From: an uncultured bacterium
GTDB taxonomy: Bacteria; Planctomycetota; UBA8108; UBA1146
Length of the DNA: 64,000 nucleotides
Direction of reading: 5' to 3'
NCBI GenBank assembly: GCA_913056395.1
Contig: CAJXMG010000008.1
Coordinates: 29,115 to 93,114, forward strand
Shown here: positions 35,306 through 44,693 of the stretch, one piece after another
How positions within the stretch are numbered: the stretch's first letter is position 1
Layout: each line of letters begins with the position of its first letter
Notes under the pieces: model-generated
Database searches by the model: none
What the model was told of the DNA's origin: nothing
The model's input: the letters and a program-made list of their open reading frames with translations, nothing else
Translations under genes and position numbers: made by a program

Positions 35306-36652
35306 TCAGGGCGTGGGTCGAAGCAGCAGTAGCCGATCCATGACCTCACCGGAGCTGACCACATTCTCGAGGAGCAGGGAGCGCTGATCGATGGTCAACA
35401 GTAGTGAGCCATGCTGGTCATCGAAGCGATCCATCAGGGGGTGTTCCCCGCTGAGGCCAACCCCCGCACCGCCATGGCCGACGACCACGTAAAGAGTGCC
35501 CTCTCCCTTGGCCACTTCGTATTGATCTCCATTTTCATGAAGGATGCGGCCATCTTGACGAAGTGTTTCGCGATCAGGAACGACATGGTCAGGAGCAGAT
35601 CCATAACCGAAGACCCCTTTGACCACGGCGGATCTTTCATAGCAGTGGGAGTGCCCTGCCATGATCAGGTCCACTCCCGCAGACTCAAGAAGTGGAATCA
35701 CGATCTCACGCATCGCCACCAGTCGACCACGGCTGTCTCTGGCGGTTTGGGAAGTGTGGGTTCCTAGAGAGTAGGGAGGGTGGTGAAAGAAAGCGATACA
35801 CCATTCCCGGTCGTGGGAAGCGAGATCTTTTTTTAGCCATGTGATCATTTCGGAGTCTGCGGTGATCTTGCCACCGCTGGAGTCGAGGGCGATGAAGTGA
35901 ACCGGCCCATTGTCGAAGGAGTAGTAAGCCTCGGTGCCACTCGGTGACCCGCCCCCTTCGCCTGCTACAGGCAGTAAAAAGGCATCAAAGTAAGGGCCAC
36001 TCTCGGTTTCGACATCGGAACTTTTGATCTCATGATTTCCTATGGCAGGCCAGCAGGGCAATTGGGCCAGCATTTCCGAGTAGGGGCGGAAGAAGCGTCC
36101 ATCGAATTCACCCTCGGTTCCGTGACTGTAGGCCATGTCGCCGACGTGAAGCATCAAGTCGATCTCCGTTTCTCCTTGAGAGGTGGCGGTGTGTTGTGCC
36201 ATCGCATTCAGGACATGGTATTGCTCACGCTTCCCGGAGCCGCTGTCGCCCAACACCCAAACCTTGAGGGGGTTTTCAGAGTCGGCGTCTTTGGCGGTAT
36301 GAAAGATGCCCTGACCAAGAATCAGGTCTGCGGCCAGTACCCGGTACTCCACCCGGGCATCCGGGGGCAGGGGACCCAGTCGTGAGGCGAAGTTGTAGGC
36401 GGGTCCGGGTCCTTCCTCCTGAATCACCTCTTCAGCGGTATTCCACTCGGAGGTTCCGTTTACTCGCCACTGTACCTTCTGCGGAATGTTCGTTGAGACC
36501 CTGCGCCAGCAAACCAGGGCGGAGTCTCCCTGCACCTGCTGCAGGTAGGGTTTGCGGGGTGTATCGCTGGGGATGTATGCACGATTGTCGAGGCGATAGA
36601 CCGCGGCGAACAGAATCAGGATCAGAAAGAGCAGGAAGAGGAACCGACCCAT
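35306..36652 (-). CDS. Purple-acid-phosphatase-like metallophosphoesterase, exported
   Basis: A 448-residue protein with an N-terminal hydrophobic signal/anchor, then a fibronectin-like domain typical of purple acid phosphatases (KPYLQQVQGDSALVCW). The metallophosphoesterase core follows with GDSGSG, GDMAYSHG, GNHE, FFHHPP and GHSHCYER, the complete set of dinuclear-metal ligands. It likely hydrolyses phosphate esters outside the cytoplasm. ATG 36652 has GAAAGG upstream; an in-frame TTG lies 6 nt before. It is divergent from the ABC-F gene. Confidence 0.9.
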   Translation of the reverse strand: MGRFLFLLFLILILFAAVYRLDNRAYIPSDTPRKPYLQQVQGDSALVCWRRVSTNIPQKVQWRVNGTSEWNTAEEVIQEEGPGPAYNFASRLGPLPPDARVEYRVLAADLILGQGIFHTAKDADSENPLKVWVLGDSGSGKREQYHVLNAMAQHTATSQGETEIDLMLHVGDMAYSHGTEGEFDGRFFRPYSEMLAQLPCWPAIGNHEIKSSDVETESGPYFDAFLLPVAGEGGGSPSGTEAYYSFDNGPVHFIALDSSGGKITADSEMITWLKKDLASHDREWCIAFFHHPPYSLGTHTSQTARDSRGRLVAMREIVIPLLESAGVDLIMAGHSHCYERSAVVKGVFGYGSAPDHVVPDRETLRQDGRILHENGDQYEVAKGEGTLYVVVGHGGAGVGLSGEHPLMDRFDDQHGSLLLTIDQRSLLLENVVSSGEVMDRLLLLRPTP

Positions 36653-36771
36653 GCTCAAAGTGCCTTTCGCAGAAGATCGGGAAAACCCGACAGCAAAATC
36701 TCCAGGGAATGCCGGGTCTCGAGTGACGCATTGGCAATCCGGCCTTAGAATAACCGCCTCGGAGAAGAAAA

Positions 36772-38613
36772 TTGTTACAGATCCAGGGAATTTACAAATC
36801 GTTCGGTGAACAGGACCTGTTCCACGATGCCGGCTGCCTGATCGATGCGGGCGAAAAGGTCGGCATCGTCGGAGCTAATGGTCATGGAAAATCGACCCTG
36901 TTGAGGATGATTCTTTCCGAGATCGAGCCGGACCAGGGCAACATTGCCGTGAGTCGCGGAATTCGAATTGGCCACCTCTCCCAGCATCTGGTCTTCAAGG
37001 CCGCCACGGTTCTCGACGAAGCATGCACCGTTCTCGTCGAAGAGGATGGTTTCTTGCCCATCTTCAAGGCGGAATCGATGCTGATGGGCCTGGGATTTTC
37101 AGAGGAGCAGTTGAAGCAGCCTCCCGGAGAACTTTCCGGGGGATTCCAGGTTCGTCTCAATCTGGCCAAGGCCTTGCTTGAGGATCCGGACCTGTTGCTT
37201 CTCGACGAGCCCAACAACTATCTCGACATCGTCAGCATGCGTTGGCTCAAGGAGTTCTTGCGTAAATGGCGCAGGACTCTTTTGCTGGTGACCCACGATC
37301 GCGATTTCATGGATGCCATCACCACTCATACACTGGCGGTTCATCGCAGGAAGTTGAGAAAGTTCCAGGGGGGCACAGAAAAAGCGTGGCAGCAGATCTA
37401 CATCGAAGAAGAGATGCACGAGAAAACCCGCGTCAATACGGAGCGGAAGATCGCCCACGAAATGCGTTTTGTTGAGAGGTTCCGTGCCAAGGCCCGGCGG
37501 GCATCCCAGGCCCAATCACGTCTGAAGCAGATCAACAAAAGGGAGCGACTTGAGAAACTGGATGAACTCTCTTCCCTCTCCTTCTCATTTCATTACAAGC
37601 ACAACCCCGGCAAGTGGGCGTTGGAGACCCGTCGTCTCCAGTTTGCCTATGATGATGGACCAACCCTGATTGAAAATCTCGACTTGCATATCGGGGCTGG
37701 TGATCGGGTCGGCGTCATCGGTCAGAACGGAAAGGGCAAATCGACCCTTTTACGTTTGATGGCTGGAGAGCTGGAACCGGTTGAGGGCGAAGTGCGCACC
37801 CATCCTTCGACCAGCATCAATCTCTTTGGACAAAGCGCCATGAGAGTGTTGCGACCGGAGAGGTCCATCGAGGAAGAAGTCTACGAAGCGAACAGTACCC
37901 TGAATCGTACTCAAGTCAGGGATATCTGCGGTGCGATGATGTTTGGCGGAGACCTGGCTCTGAAAAAGGTCGAGGTTCTTTCAGGGGGCGAGAAGTCGCG
38001 GACACTTTTGGGCAGGGTGCTCGCCTGTCCAGGGAACCTCCTGTTGCTGGACGAGCCGACCAATCACCTCGATATGGCGAGTACCGATGCCCTCATTGAA
38101 GCGATCAAGGCGTACCCCGGTGCAGCGGTGATGGTGACCCACGTCGAATCCGTCTTGCGAGAGACCTGCAATCGTCTGGTTATCTTCGATGATGGGAAAG
38201 TCCGGGTCTTCGAGGGCACCTACGATGACTTTCTTCGTCGCCATGGCTGGAGCAGTGAAGACCAGCCAGTGGAAGAGAAGGGCCCGAGGAAGCGCAGAGA
38301 GAATCGCAAAGATCTCAAGCGCGAACGGGCAGAGTTGATCCGTGAGCGATCGCAGGCACTCAAGCCACTCAAGCAGACCATCGACAGCAACGAGAAGCTC
38401 ATCATGATGCTGGAGGAGAAGGTCGAAAAAACGGAGGCGGATTTGATCGCCGCTTCCGAGAGTGGCGACGGAGAAGCGATCGCTTCACTGGCGCAGGAGT
38501 TGAACAACCTGCGCGCTTCCATCGATCGTGCCTTTGAGAAGTTTGAGACCGCCAGTGAGGAACATGATCGCCTCGAAGCGGAGTTCAGGGAAAAACTCGG
38601 CGAAGAAGAGTGA
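36772..38613 (+). CDS. ABC-F ATPase (Uup/EttA-like)
   Basis: A 613-residue soluble protein with two ATPase cassettes and no membrane domain. First cassette: GANGHGKST, LSGGFQVRL, LLLDEPNNYLD. Second cassette: GQNGKGKST, LSGGEKSRT, LLLDEPTNHLD. The cassettes are joined by a charged linker, and the C-terminus is a long Glu/Lys-rich coiled coil (about 520-613). ABC-F proteins act on the ribosome or in DNA-related roles; the coiled-coil tail is like Uup/YheS. The TTG start follows GGAGAAG. It converges on the VWA gene. Confidence 0.92.
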   Translation: MLQIQGIYKSFGEQDLFHDAGCLIDAGEKVGIVGANGHGKSTLLRMILSEIEPDQGNIAVSRGIRIGHLSQHLVFKAATVLDEACTVLVEEDGFLPIFKAESMLMGLGFSEEQLKQPPGELSGGFQVRLNLAKALLEDPDLLLLDEPNNYLDIVSMRWLKEFLRKWRRTLLLVTHDRDFMDAITTHTLAVHRRKLRKFQGGTEKAWQQIYIEEEMHEKTRVNTERKIAHEMRFVERFRAKARRASQAQSRLKQINKRERLEKLDELSSLSFSFHYKHNPGKWALETRRLQFAYDDGPTLIENLDLHIGAGDRVGVIGQNGKGKSTLLRLMAGELEPVEGEVRTHPSTSINLFGQSAMRVLRPERSIEEEVYEANSTLNRTQVRDICGAMMFGGDLALKKVEVLSGGEKSRTLLGRVLACPGNLLLLDEPTNHLDMASTDALIEAIKAYPGAAVMVTHVESVLRETCNRLVIFDDGKVRVFEGTYDDFLRRHGWSSEDQPVEEKGPRKRRENRKDLKRERAELIRERSQALKPLKQTIDSNEKLIMMLEEKVEKTEADLIAASESGDGEAIASLAQELNNLRASIDRAFEKFETASEEHDRLEAEFREKLGEEE

Positions 38614-38649
38614 GCTTCTGAGAGTTCCCCATTCGATACTCCAGGAAGA

Positions 38650-39948
38650 CTAGGGAATCTCGGTGTATTTTCCCCCGGACCTTCGCGACAACTCCTGCAA
38701 AAATGAGGAAGCAGATCCCGCCGTGGCCCTGAAGCCGATGGTGTGAATCGGAATGTGCTCAAAACGATTGATGGTGTCGATGTGGTCGAGAAGTGCGGCT
38801 CCATCGATGGGATCGGTCGCCCGGTAGGGCATGCCATCGGAGAGCAGCACGATGGTGCGGACTCCCTTGATTTTGAAGGCGGCGTCCAGAGCACGATCTG
38901 TGGAAGTAAATCCCTGCGGATCAAAACGGTCGATGAACTTGAAGGCGCGTCGCTTCTGGTCCGGTTTGGCCTTGATGAGGAAATCGCTCATCTGTTCGAC
39001 ATCTTCATCAAAAGAGATCAGACAGAACTGGAAATCCTTGGGCAGTTCACGAACCATCCTTTTCAGTTCCTTTTGAACCCTTCTAAGGCGCATTCTCGAA
39101 TCAGGGAGTTCGCCGAATTTTCCACCGTCCTTTTTGCGGGATGAACCGCCAACGGATGTGCCCTCTCCCTTGCCGTCCCCCTTTTCCTCGACACCCTTTT
39201 CAGGCTTGGGGTCCTTCTCTTCCATGGAGATACTGGTGTCGAGAACAAAGACGATCTTCTGACTGACCAGCTCCTGACCAAAGAAGTTGGGTGGCTCAAC
39301 TTTGACCCCGGTTCCCTTGATGACGATTTTCGTCGGGTCCAGTTTCTCCTTCTTTTCCAGCGCCTTGCGATTACTCTTCCACAGCGCATCCCATTCGGAA
39401 GCGGCAAACAGGTCGGCACCGGTCAGAGAACTGAGAGTGTTGCGCAGCTTCTCGGCGACCAAGGAAAGATCCCGGTCCCGATCCTCCTGAAACTGGAGTG
39501 CGCGGATCAGGTGCGGGATGGAACCGTTGTGTTCCTTTTTCAGCAACGCCTGAATCGCTCCGAGGGCAACACTGTCCTCCTGATCGTAAAGCCCCTGCAG
39601 GACCGCCTTGAAACTATCCACATCCTTGCGCTGGGCCAGGTATCGGATCAGCAAGTCGCGGACCTGCTTCCGCGAGTGTTGTTTGGCCTGAGTGCACAAC
39701 CAGGTGAGTCCAGGTCCAGGGGTCAATTTGTCGAGGCCCCTGAGGGCGGCATTTTCGATGGCCGGTTTGTCCGAGAGCAGCGCGTGCTCGATGACCGCTT
39801 CCATATCTGCGGCACTGGCTCCCTTGGCCATCGCCCGCACGACTTGCTCGACGATTTTGGAATCGCCGCTGCGAACCGCTTTCTCCAGGGGAGACAGATC
39901 CGTGGGTGTCACGGTGCAAAGCAGCAACAGGATGGTGGCGGACAGCAT
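38650..39948 (-). CDS. Exported VWA-domain protein with HEAT-like repeats
   Basis: A 432-residue protein. A signal peptide is followed by about 150 residues of alpha-helical HEAT-like repeats, a linker, then a von Willebrand A domain with an intact metal site: DTSIS (237-241), the Thr in GFTSTDRAL, and LLSDGMP. A low-complexity Lys/Glu/Gly insertion sits inside the domain after the first motif (about 243-280). Such proteins usually bind partners in the envelope. ATG 39948 follows AGGAAAGG. It is divergent from the PhoD-like gene, with only 61 nt between the starts. Confidence 0.82.
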   Translation of the reverse strand: MLSATILLLLCTVTPTDLSPLEKAVRSGDSKIVEQVVRAMAKGASAADMEAVIEHALLSDKPAIENAALRGLDKLTPGPGLTWLCTQAKQHSRKQVRDLLIRYLAQRKDVDSFKAVLQGLYDQEDSVALGAIQALLKKEHNGSIPHLIRALQFQEDRDRDLSLVAEKLRNTLSSLTGADLFAASEWDALWKSNRKALEKKEKLDPTKIVIKGTGVKVEPPNFFGQELVSQKIVFVLDTSISMEEKDPKPEKGVEEKGDGKGEGTSVGGSSRKKDGGKFGELPDSRMRLRRVQKELKRMVRELPKDFQFCLISFDEDVEQMSDFLIKAKPDQKRRAFKFIDRFDPQGFTSTDRALDAAFKIKGVRTIVLLSDGMPYRATDPIDGAALLDHIDTINRFEHIPIHTIGFRATAGSASSFLQELSRRSGGKYTEIP

Positions 39949-40009
39949 GCGGGGCCTTTCCTGATGGGAGGAACCCCGTAGCATGGATCACCGACGGGGA
40001 GGTTTGTGC

Positions 40010-42733
40010 ATGTTCATACCTACGATACTGCTGTTGATGGCGACTCTCAATCTTCCACAACCGGCGAATAGTGCCGGGGATGTGCGCATGGAGTCGATGC
40101 CGGTGAGTTCACAGAGGTGGATCGGTCGCCAGTGGAATGCCAATCGCTTTCAGGATTGGCAGCACAAGGATGGTCAGATCCATTGCACCAACAGTCAGTT
40201 GAAAGACCCGATGCGAACCGCCATCTGGCTGCCCCATGATTTTGAACCCGCAGATCAGGCAGTGAGCTGGAGTGTCGAGGTCGATCTTCCCGGAGACAGC
40301 GACCAGCGCCACAAAGGTTCGCAGGCCGGTTTGATCTTCGGTATCGGTGGCCCCGAAGTGGACCATCGCATTCGTGCCATCGTTCACGACAAGCCGGCAG
40401 AGGATGGCGGCATTCTCGCAGTGGTCGATCCTGATGGACGGGTGGGATTCCGCGACTTTTTCACTGGCGGCGGCGGCGGATCGTGGTCGGTGGGTGGCCC
40501 TCTCAAGGAGGGCAGTGTGGCATTGCTGGAGAATCAGCAGAGATCGGGGGATGGAGGAGCGGGCCCCTGGCGTCTGACACTGGAGTTTGAGCCTCAGGGG
40601 GATGGCCGCTGTCGCATGAAACTGCATGCGACCGATTCCTCTGGAACCGTTCTCAGCCGTGCGAGTGTAGAGGGGCTTTCCCTGAATCAGGTCGATGGTT
40701 CCTTTGGTCTCGTCAGCCACCTCGGTCAAAAGGGAGGACGAAGAGGTTGGAGTTTCTCCTCTTTCAAAGCCAGGGGTGAAGGACTGATTTCCCATAGGGA
40801 TCGTCTCCTCGGGCCCATCTTTGGAGTGCAATACAGTCTGTCCCGAGTTCCCGAATTCCAATCTGAAGATGCGCCGGTGGTTCACGAATGGAACTTGACC
40901 GCCCAACTGGCTCCCATCGATTCTGCGGCAGTGAGAGAGGCCTGGCTGGAAGTCCAGAACCCCAAAGATGGAGGAGCAGTGTGGACCCGACTGGCCACAG
41001 GCAACTACGAGGCACTTTCACACACACTTCACTTTAAGGTTTCCCGTTGGTTAGCCAGTCATTCTCGACCCTTCCGCGTCAAAGTGATCCTTGGTGACTC
41101 GGAAAAAAGCCAAAAGGAATACGCCTATATTGGCATGGTGAGAGCGGAGCCGAAGTTGGATGGAAGACCGATCCGCATCGGTCTCATCTCCTGCGTCAAA
41201 AACTTCACCGGCAATCTGGCCTGGAACAGTTCGTCTATCTGGTATCCCCATGAAGATGTGGCCCGGGGTCTCCTCTCGCAGGATCCGGATCTGGTCTTCT
41301 TCGCCGGCGATCAGATCTATGAGGGGGACATCACCCGTGCAGAGATCCAGCCGCCGGACCGGATGCTCCTCGACTATCACACCAAGTATCTGCGCTGGTA
41401 CCGGGCCTTTGGCGAGATCACACGGTCACGTCCGACGATTCAAGTGCCGGATGATCACGACGTCTATCACGGAAACATCTGGGGGGCAGGCGGAAAGCGT
41501 GCCCGTCGTCAGGAGGGGATGTCTGCCCAGGATTCCGGGGGGTACAAACTGGCCCCACGGGAGGTCAATGCAGTTCACCTGACCCAGACCTCACACTTGC
41601 CGGAACCCTGCATCGAAGGCCCCATCGGGGAAGGCTACAGCGTCTACACCACCCGGGTGGAATACGCGGGCCTGTCGATGGCGGTGATCTCCGATCGACA
41701 GTTCAAGAGTGCGCCACGTCCCTCACTGCCGGAGGGCAATGTGGTCAATGGCTGGTTTCGCAATCCGGAGTTTGATCCGGTGACCGAGGCGGACGCACCG
41801 GGACTCGATCTTCTTGGCAGTGCTCAGGAGAAGTTCCTGGCCGATTGGTCCGTCGACTGGAGTCGCGGTGCGCGCTGGAAGGTGTTGTTGTCACAGACGC
41901 CCTTCGTCAACGTGGCGACCCTGCCCCCAGGCAAGACCGGTGCGGTGATCCCCGGCTTGCCGATTCCCTCACCGGGAGAGTGGCCCGAGGGGGAAGTTCC
42001 TGTGGCCGATTGCGATTCGGGAGGCTGGCCCCAGAGTGCACGGAACAGGGCGGTCAGTCTGTTGCGCAATGCCCGTGCTTTCCACCTCGCCGGTGATCAG
42101 CATTTGGCTTCGTGTGTCCGTTACGGAGTTGAAAATCATCGGGATGCGGGAGTGGTCTTTGCCGGGCCTGCGGTGGCGAACACCTGGCCGCGACGCTGGT
42201 TCCCCTCGGAGCCGGGGGGAGGCGAGCCGGTCAGTCCTCTGCGGGGAACCGGTGATTACCGCGATGGATTTGGCAATGCGATGACGGTTCTCGCTGTGGG
42301 CAATCCCAGTCGAACCGGTCACAAGCCTGAGCGTCTGCACAACCGGGGACCGGGTTGGGGACTGGTCCATGTGGATCATCGAAAGCGGACTGCCACCTTT
42401 GAGTGTTGGCCCCGATTCAGTGTTTCAGGTCAGAAGGATGCCAGGCAATATCCGGGGTGGCCCATCACGGTCGAGCAGAAATCTCTCGACGGTCGCAAGC
42501 CCCACGCCCTGCTCCCCGCCGTGGAAGCGGGCGAGTCGCCGCCTGTCGCCAGTATCTGGCGAGTAAATTCCACCGAAGAAGATGCCGCAGAAAAACAGGT
42601 GCTGGTGAACGCCTACCGGCTGATGAAGGGGGAGTCGTGGAGCCCTCCGGTGCATGCGCCGGGGCTTTACAGGGTCCAGCTCCGTTTTCCTGATGGCCGC
42701 GAGGAGTGGGGAAGCGTGGTCGAGGTAAAGTGA
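40010..42733 (+). CDS. PhoD-like alkaline phosphatase/phosphodiesterase, secreted
   Basis: A 907-residue exported protein. The signal peptide ends near PANSAGD. About 270 residues with a lectin-like beta character (WNANRFQDWQHKDGQIHC) precede a PhoD-type metallophosphoesterase: GLISCVKNF, FFAGDQIYEGD, VPDDHDVYHGN and late HLAGDQHLAS. PhoD enzymes use iron and calcium to hydrolyse phosphate mono- and diesters. An Fn3-like C-terminal region follows. GGGGAGGT lies 7 nt before ATG 40010. A following pair of secreted paralogues is on the same strand. Confidence 0.88.
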   Translation: MFIPTILLLMATLNLPQPANSAGDVRMESMPVSSQRWIGRQWNANRFQDWQHKDGQIHCTNSQLKDPMRTAIWLPHDFEPADQAVSWSVEVDLPGDSDQRHKGSQAGLIFGIGGPEVDHRIRAIVHDKPAEDGGILAVVDPDGRVGFRDFFTGGGGGSWSVGGPLKEGSVALLENQQRSGDGGAGPWRLTLEFEPQGDGRCRMKLHATDSSGTVLSRASVEGLSLNQVDGSFGLVSHLGQKGGRRGWSFSSFKARGEGLISHRDRLLGPIFGVQYSLSRVPEFQSEDAPVVHEWNLTAQLAPIDSAAVREAWLEVQNPKDGGAVWTRLATGNYEALSHTLHFKVSRWLASHSRPFRVKVILGDSEKSQKEYAYIGMVRAEPKLDGRPIRIGLISCVKNFTGNLAWNSSSIWYPHEDVARGLLSQDPDLVFFAGDQIYEGDITRAEIQPPDRMLLDYHTKYLRWYRAFGEITRSRPTIQVPDDHDVYHGNIWGAGGKRARRQEGMSAQDSGGYKLAPREVNAVHLTQTSHLPEPCIEGPIGEGYSVYTTRVEYAGLSMAVISDRQFKSAPRPSLPEGNVVNGWFRNPEFDPVTEADAPGLDLLGSAQEKFLADWSVDWSRGARWKVLLSQTPFVNVATLPPGKTGAVIPGLPIPSPGEWPEGEVPVADCDSGGWPQSARNRAVSLLRNARAFHLAGDQHLASCVRYGVENHRDAGVVFAGPAVANTWPRRWFPSEPGGGEPVSPLRGTGDYRDGFGNAMTVLAVGNPSRTGHKPERLHNRGPGWGLVHVDHRKRTATFECWPRFSVSGQKDARQYPGWPITVEQKSLDGRKPHALLPAVEAGESPPVASIWRVNSTEEDAAEKQVLVNAYRLMKGESWSPPVHAPGLYRVQLRFPDGREEWGSVVEVK

Positions 42734-42792
42734 GTTTGCTATCATTCCAGCGTGTATGCTTTTGACCGGACGCCTCTAGTAAGGAACTGACG

Positions 42793-43638
42793 ATGCGAAA
42801 AACCCCGCTTGCCCATTTCGGCCTCAGTGTTCTGATTTTCGTTCTGATCGGTCTCTGCTCTCCAGCCCTTTGGGCACAGGAAGAGGAGAAGACCGCCGTC
42901 AAACCCTTCGAATTGACAGAGGAAGAGCGCAACCAACTCCTCGATTTTTTCAATGCCAGTACCGAGAAGGTCAGCGCTGCCGGAGTTCTGGAGCTCAGCT
43001 ACGACTTCACAAAAGATGACGAGAGTCTGGGGGACGACTGGTTGCCGATGCCTACCAGCGTTTTTGGCAAGGTAGGCCAGTCGGTTCGCTGGAGCAGGGC
43101 TCGGGAAGCCTCCCAAGTCGGATTCGGAAACGCGGTCTACTTTGCTGACAAGGGACAATGGTTTCACTCCGCGGTCTTTGAGCCGGATGTGCGTGTCGAA
43201 ATGGAAGCCCGCTCTTTGGTCGGGGGACAGCGCAAGGATTTCTTCTGCGCGGTTTTTGCCTGGTCGAAGAAGTTGACTCGTCGGGTGGGCTCCAATCTGG
43301 GTAGCCAACTGATGCGCATCAGCGGGATCAAGTCCGCCGGTGCAGTGGGCCCTCCTCCCCCCATCGTCTTCCAGGAGCCGCACAAGTTCGGCTATCAGAT
43401 CAAAGAGGGCAAATTCGAGGTACTCTCATCAGGAAGAGCCGTCACTGAAACGAAGAGCAGCAAGTTCCTCAAAAATCTTGGCAGCGGTCAGATCGGCTGT
43501 GTCTGGAGCGGCAAGATCAGCATGTGTGTCGGCTCCGTTTCGATTCGGGGAAAACTCGATCTGGACTGGGTCGGTCGCAAGATTCCCTCTGTCGCTGAGC
43601 GACTGAAGGAATATCGCAAAGCGGCCGGGTCGAAATAG
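42793..43638 (+). CDS. Secreted protein of unknown family, copy 1 of a tandem pair
   Basis: A 281-residue exported protein (signal cleaved near ALWAQEEE). No known domain is recognised. It shares long blocks with the next gene: ADKGxWFHxAVxEPDVR, FAWSKKxxRRVGSNLG, SGQIGxVWSG and IRGKLDLDW. The pattern of short strands and conserved Trp/Gly is that of a beta-sandwich, possibly carbohydrate-binding or laminin-G-like; this is inference. AAGGA precedes the ATG. It lies 59 nt after the PhoD-like gene and may be cotranscribed. Confidence 0.75.
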   Translation: MRKTPLAHFGLSVLIFVLIGLCSPALWAQEEEKTAVKPFELTEEERNQLLDFFNASTEKVSAAGVLELSYDFTKDDESLGDDWLPMPTSVFGKVGQSVRWSRAREASQVGFGNAVYFADKGQWFHSAVFEPDVRVEMEARSLVGGQRKDFFCAVFAWSKKLTRRVGSNLGSQLMRISGIKSAGAVGPPPPIVFQEPHKFGYQIKEGKFEVLSSGRAVTETKSSKFLKNLGSGQIGCVWSGKISMCVGSVSIRGKLDLDWVGRKIPSVAERLKEYRKAAGSK

Positions 43639-43811
43639 AGCTAGTCAGCCCCTTTCCATACTTTTCCAAAGATTCATGCCGGTTCGGGATACCTCCTTGA
43701 ATGTGCGGCGTTCCTTCCTTCCAGAGGAAGCGGTTGTCCTGATCTGTTCAGAAGCCGGATTCCTTTTTCATGGCCTGCTGCCCGGTCAGGCCTGTGCAAA
43801 GGAAGAGGATC

Positions 43812-44618
43812 ATGAATCCGCTGATGGTGATGTGTCTGTGTATAGGATTGGTTTCGAGTGAGGCTTCGAATGGGGAGAAGGCTCCCTGGAACCTCAACAA
43901 GACACAGAAAGCACAGATTCTCGATCTGTTTACCGCTAAAGAAAAAAGTGTCACTGCGGATGGTGTGGTGACCCTGGTCTACAGCTTCGATTCGGACAGA
44001 CCGGAAACAGCGACCAACTTCTTTCCCGACGTCTCTTTCGCACCCAATTCCAGGGTCAAGTGGGCGGACCATCGATGGGGATACAGCCGTCACTTTCATG
44101 ATGGTGTGGTGATCGCTGACAAGGGAGAGTGGTTTCATACGGCAGTTTGGGAACCGGACGTCCGTATGGATGTCGACTTTGTCTCATTCACCACGGGCAA
44201 TGCCAGCCGCAAGGATCTGGTGGCGGCGACTTTCGCCTGGTCAAAGAAGAACCGTCGACGTGTCGGCAGCAATCTGGGAACCCAGCTGGTTCGCCTCTCG
44301 GGGGTCAAGGCCAGCGGACGTCAGGGCAAGGCTGCTCCTCTGGTCCATGAAGATCGATCCAGGTTCGGCTTCGAGTTGAAGGACGGATCCTTTACCACCC
44401 GGGTCATGGGATCGTCGAGGGAATCGACCTCCTCCAAAAAGTTGCTGAAAGATCTTTCCGCAGGTCAGGTGGGATTGGTCTGGAGTGGCGGAGTGACCGG
44501 AGTGGTCAATGAGATCCAGATTCGAGGGCGTCTGAGTCTGGATTGGATTCGTCGCTACTGCCCTGACTTCGACCCAGAGTCTGCTGCTTCTAAAGATGGA
44601 GCAATCAGTCACCAGTAA
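43812..44618 (+). CDS. Secreted protein of unknown family, copy 2 of a tandem pair
   Basis: A 268-residue paralogue of the protein at 42793. The signal peptide is MNPLMVMCLCIGLVSS, and ATG 43812 has GAGGA upstream; an earlier in-frame start at 43770 would spoil the signal. Conserved blocks match copy 1 across the whole mature part, while the C-terminal 20 residues differ. The 173-nt gap between the copies suggests duplication with separate control or a shared mRNA. Function is unknown. Confidence 0.75.
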   Translation: MNPLMVMCLCIGLVSSEASNGEKAPWNLNKTQKAQILDLFTAKEKSVTADGVVTLVYSFDSDRPETATNFFPDVSFAPNSRVKWADHRWGYSRHFHDGVVIADKGEWFHTAVWEPDVRMDVDFVSFTTGNASRKDLVAATFAWSKKNRRRVGSNLGTQLVRLSGVKASGRQGKAAPLVHEDRSRFGFELKDGSFTTRVMGSSRESTSSKKLLKDLSAGQVGLVWSGGVTGVVNEIQIRGRLSLDWIRRYCPDFDPESAASKDGAISHQ

Positions 44619-44693
44619 GACCGATTCGTACGACGCTGATTTTGATCACGGCTTCCCCCTGTATCGGATATCCTTGCCTCCTCTTCTGGCAGG

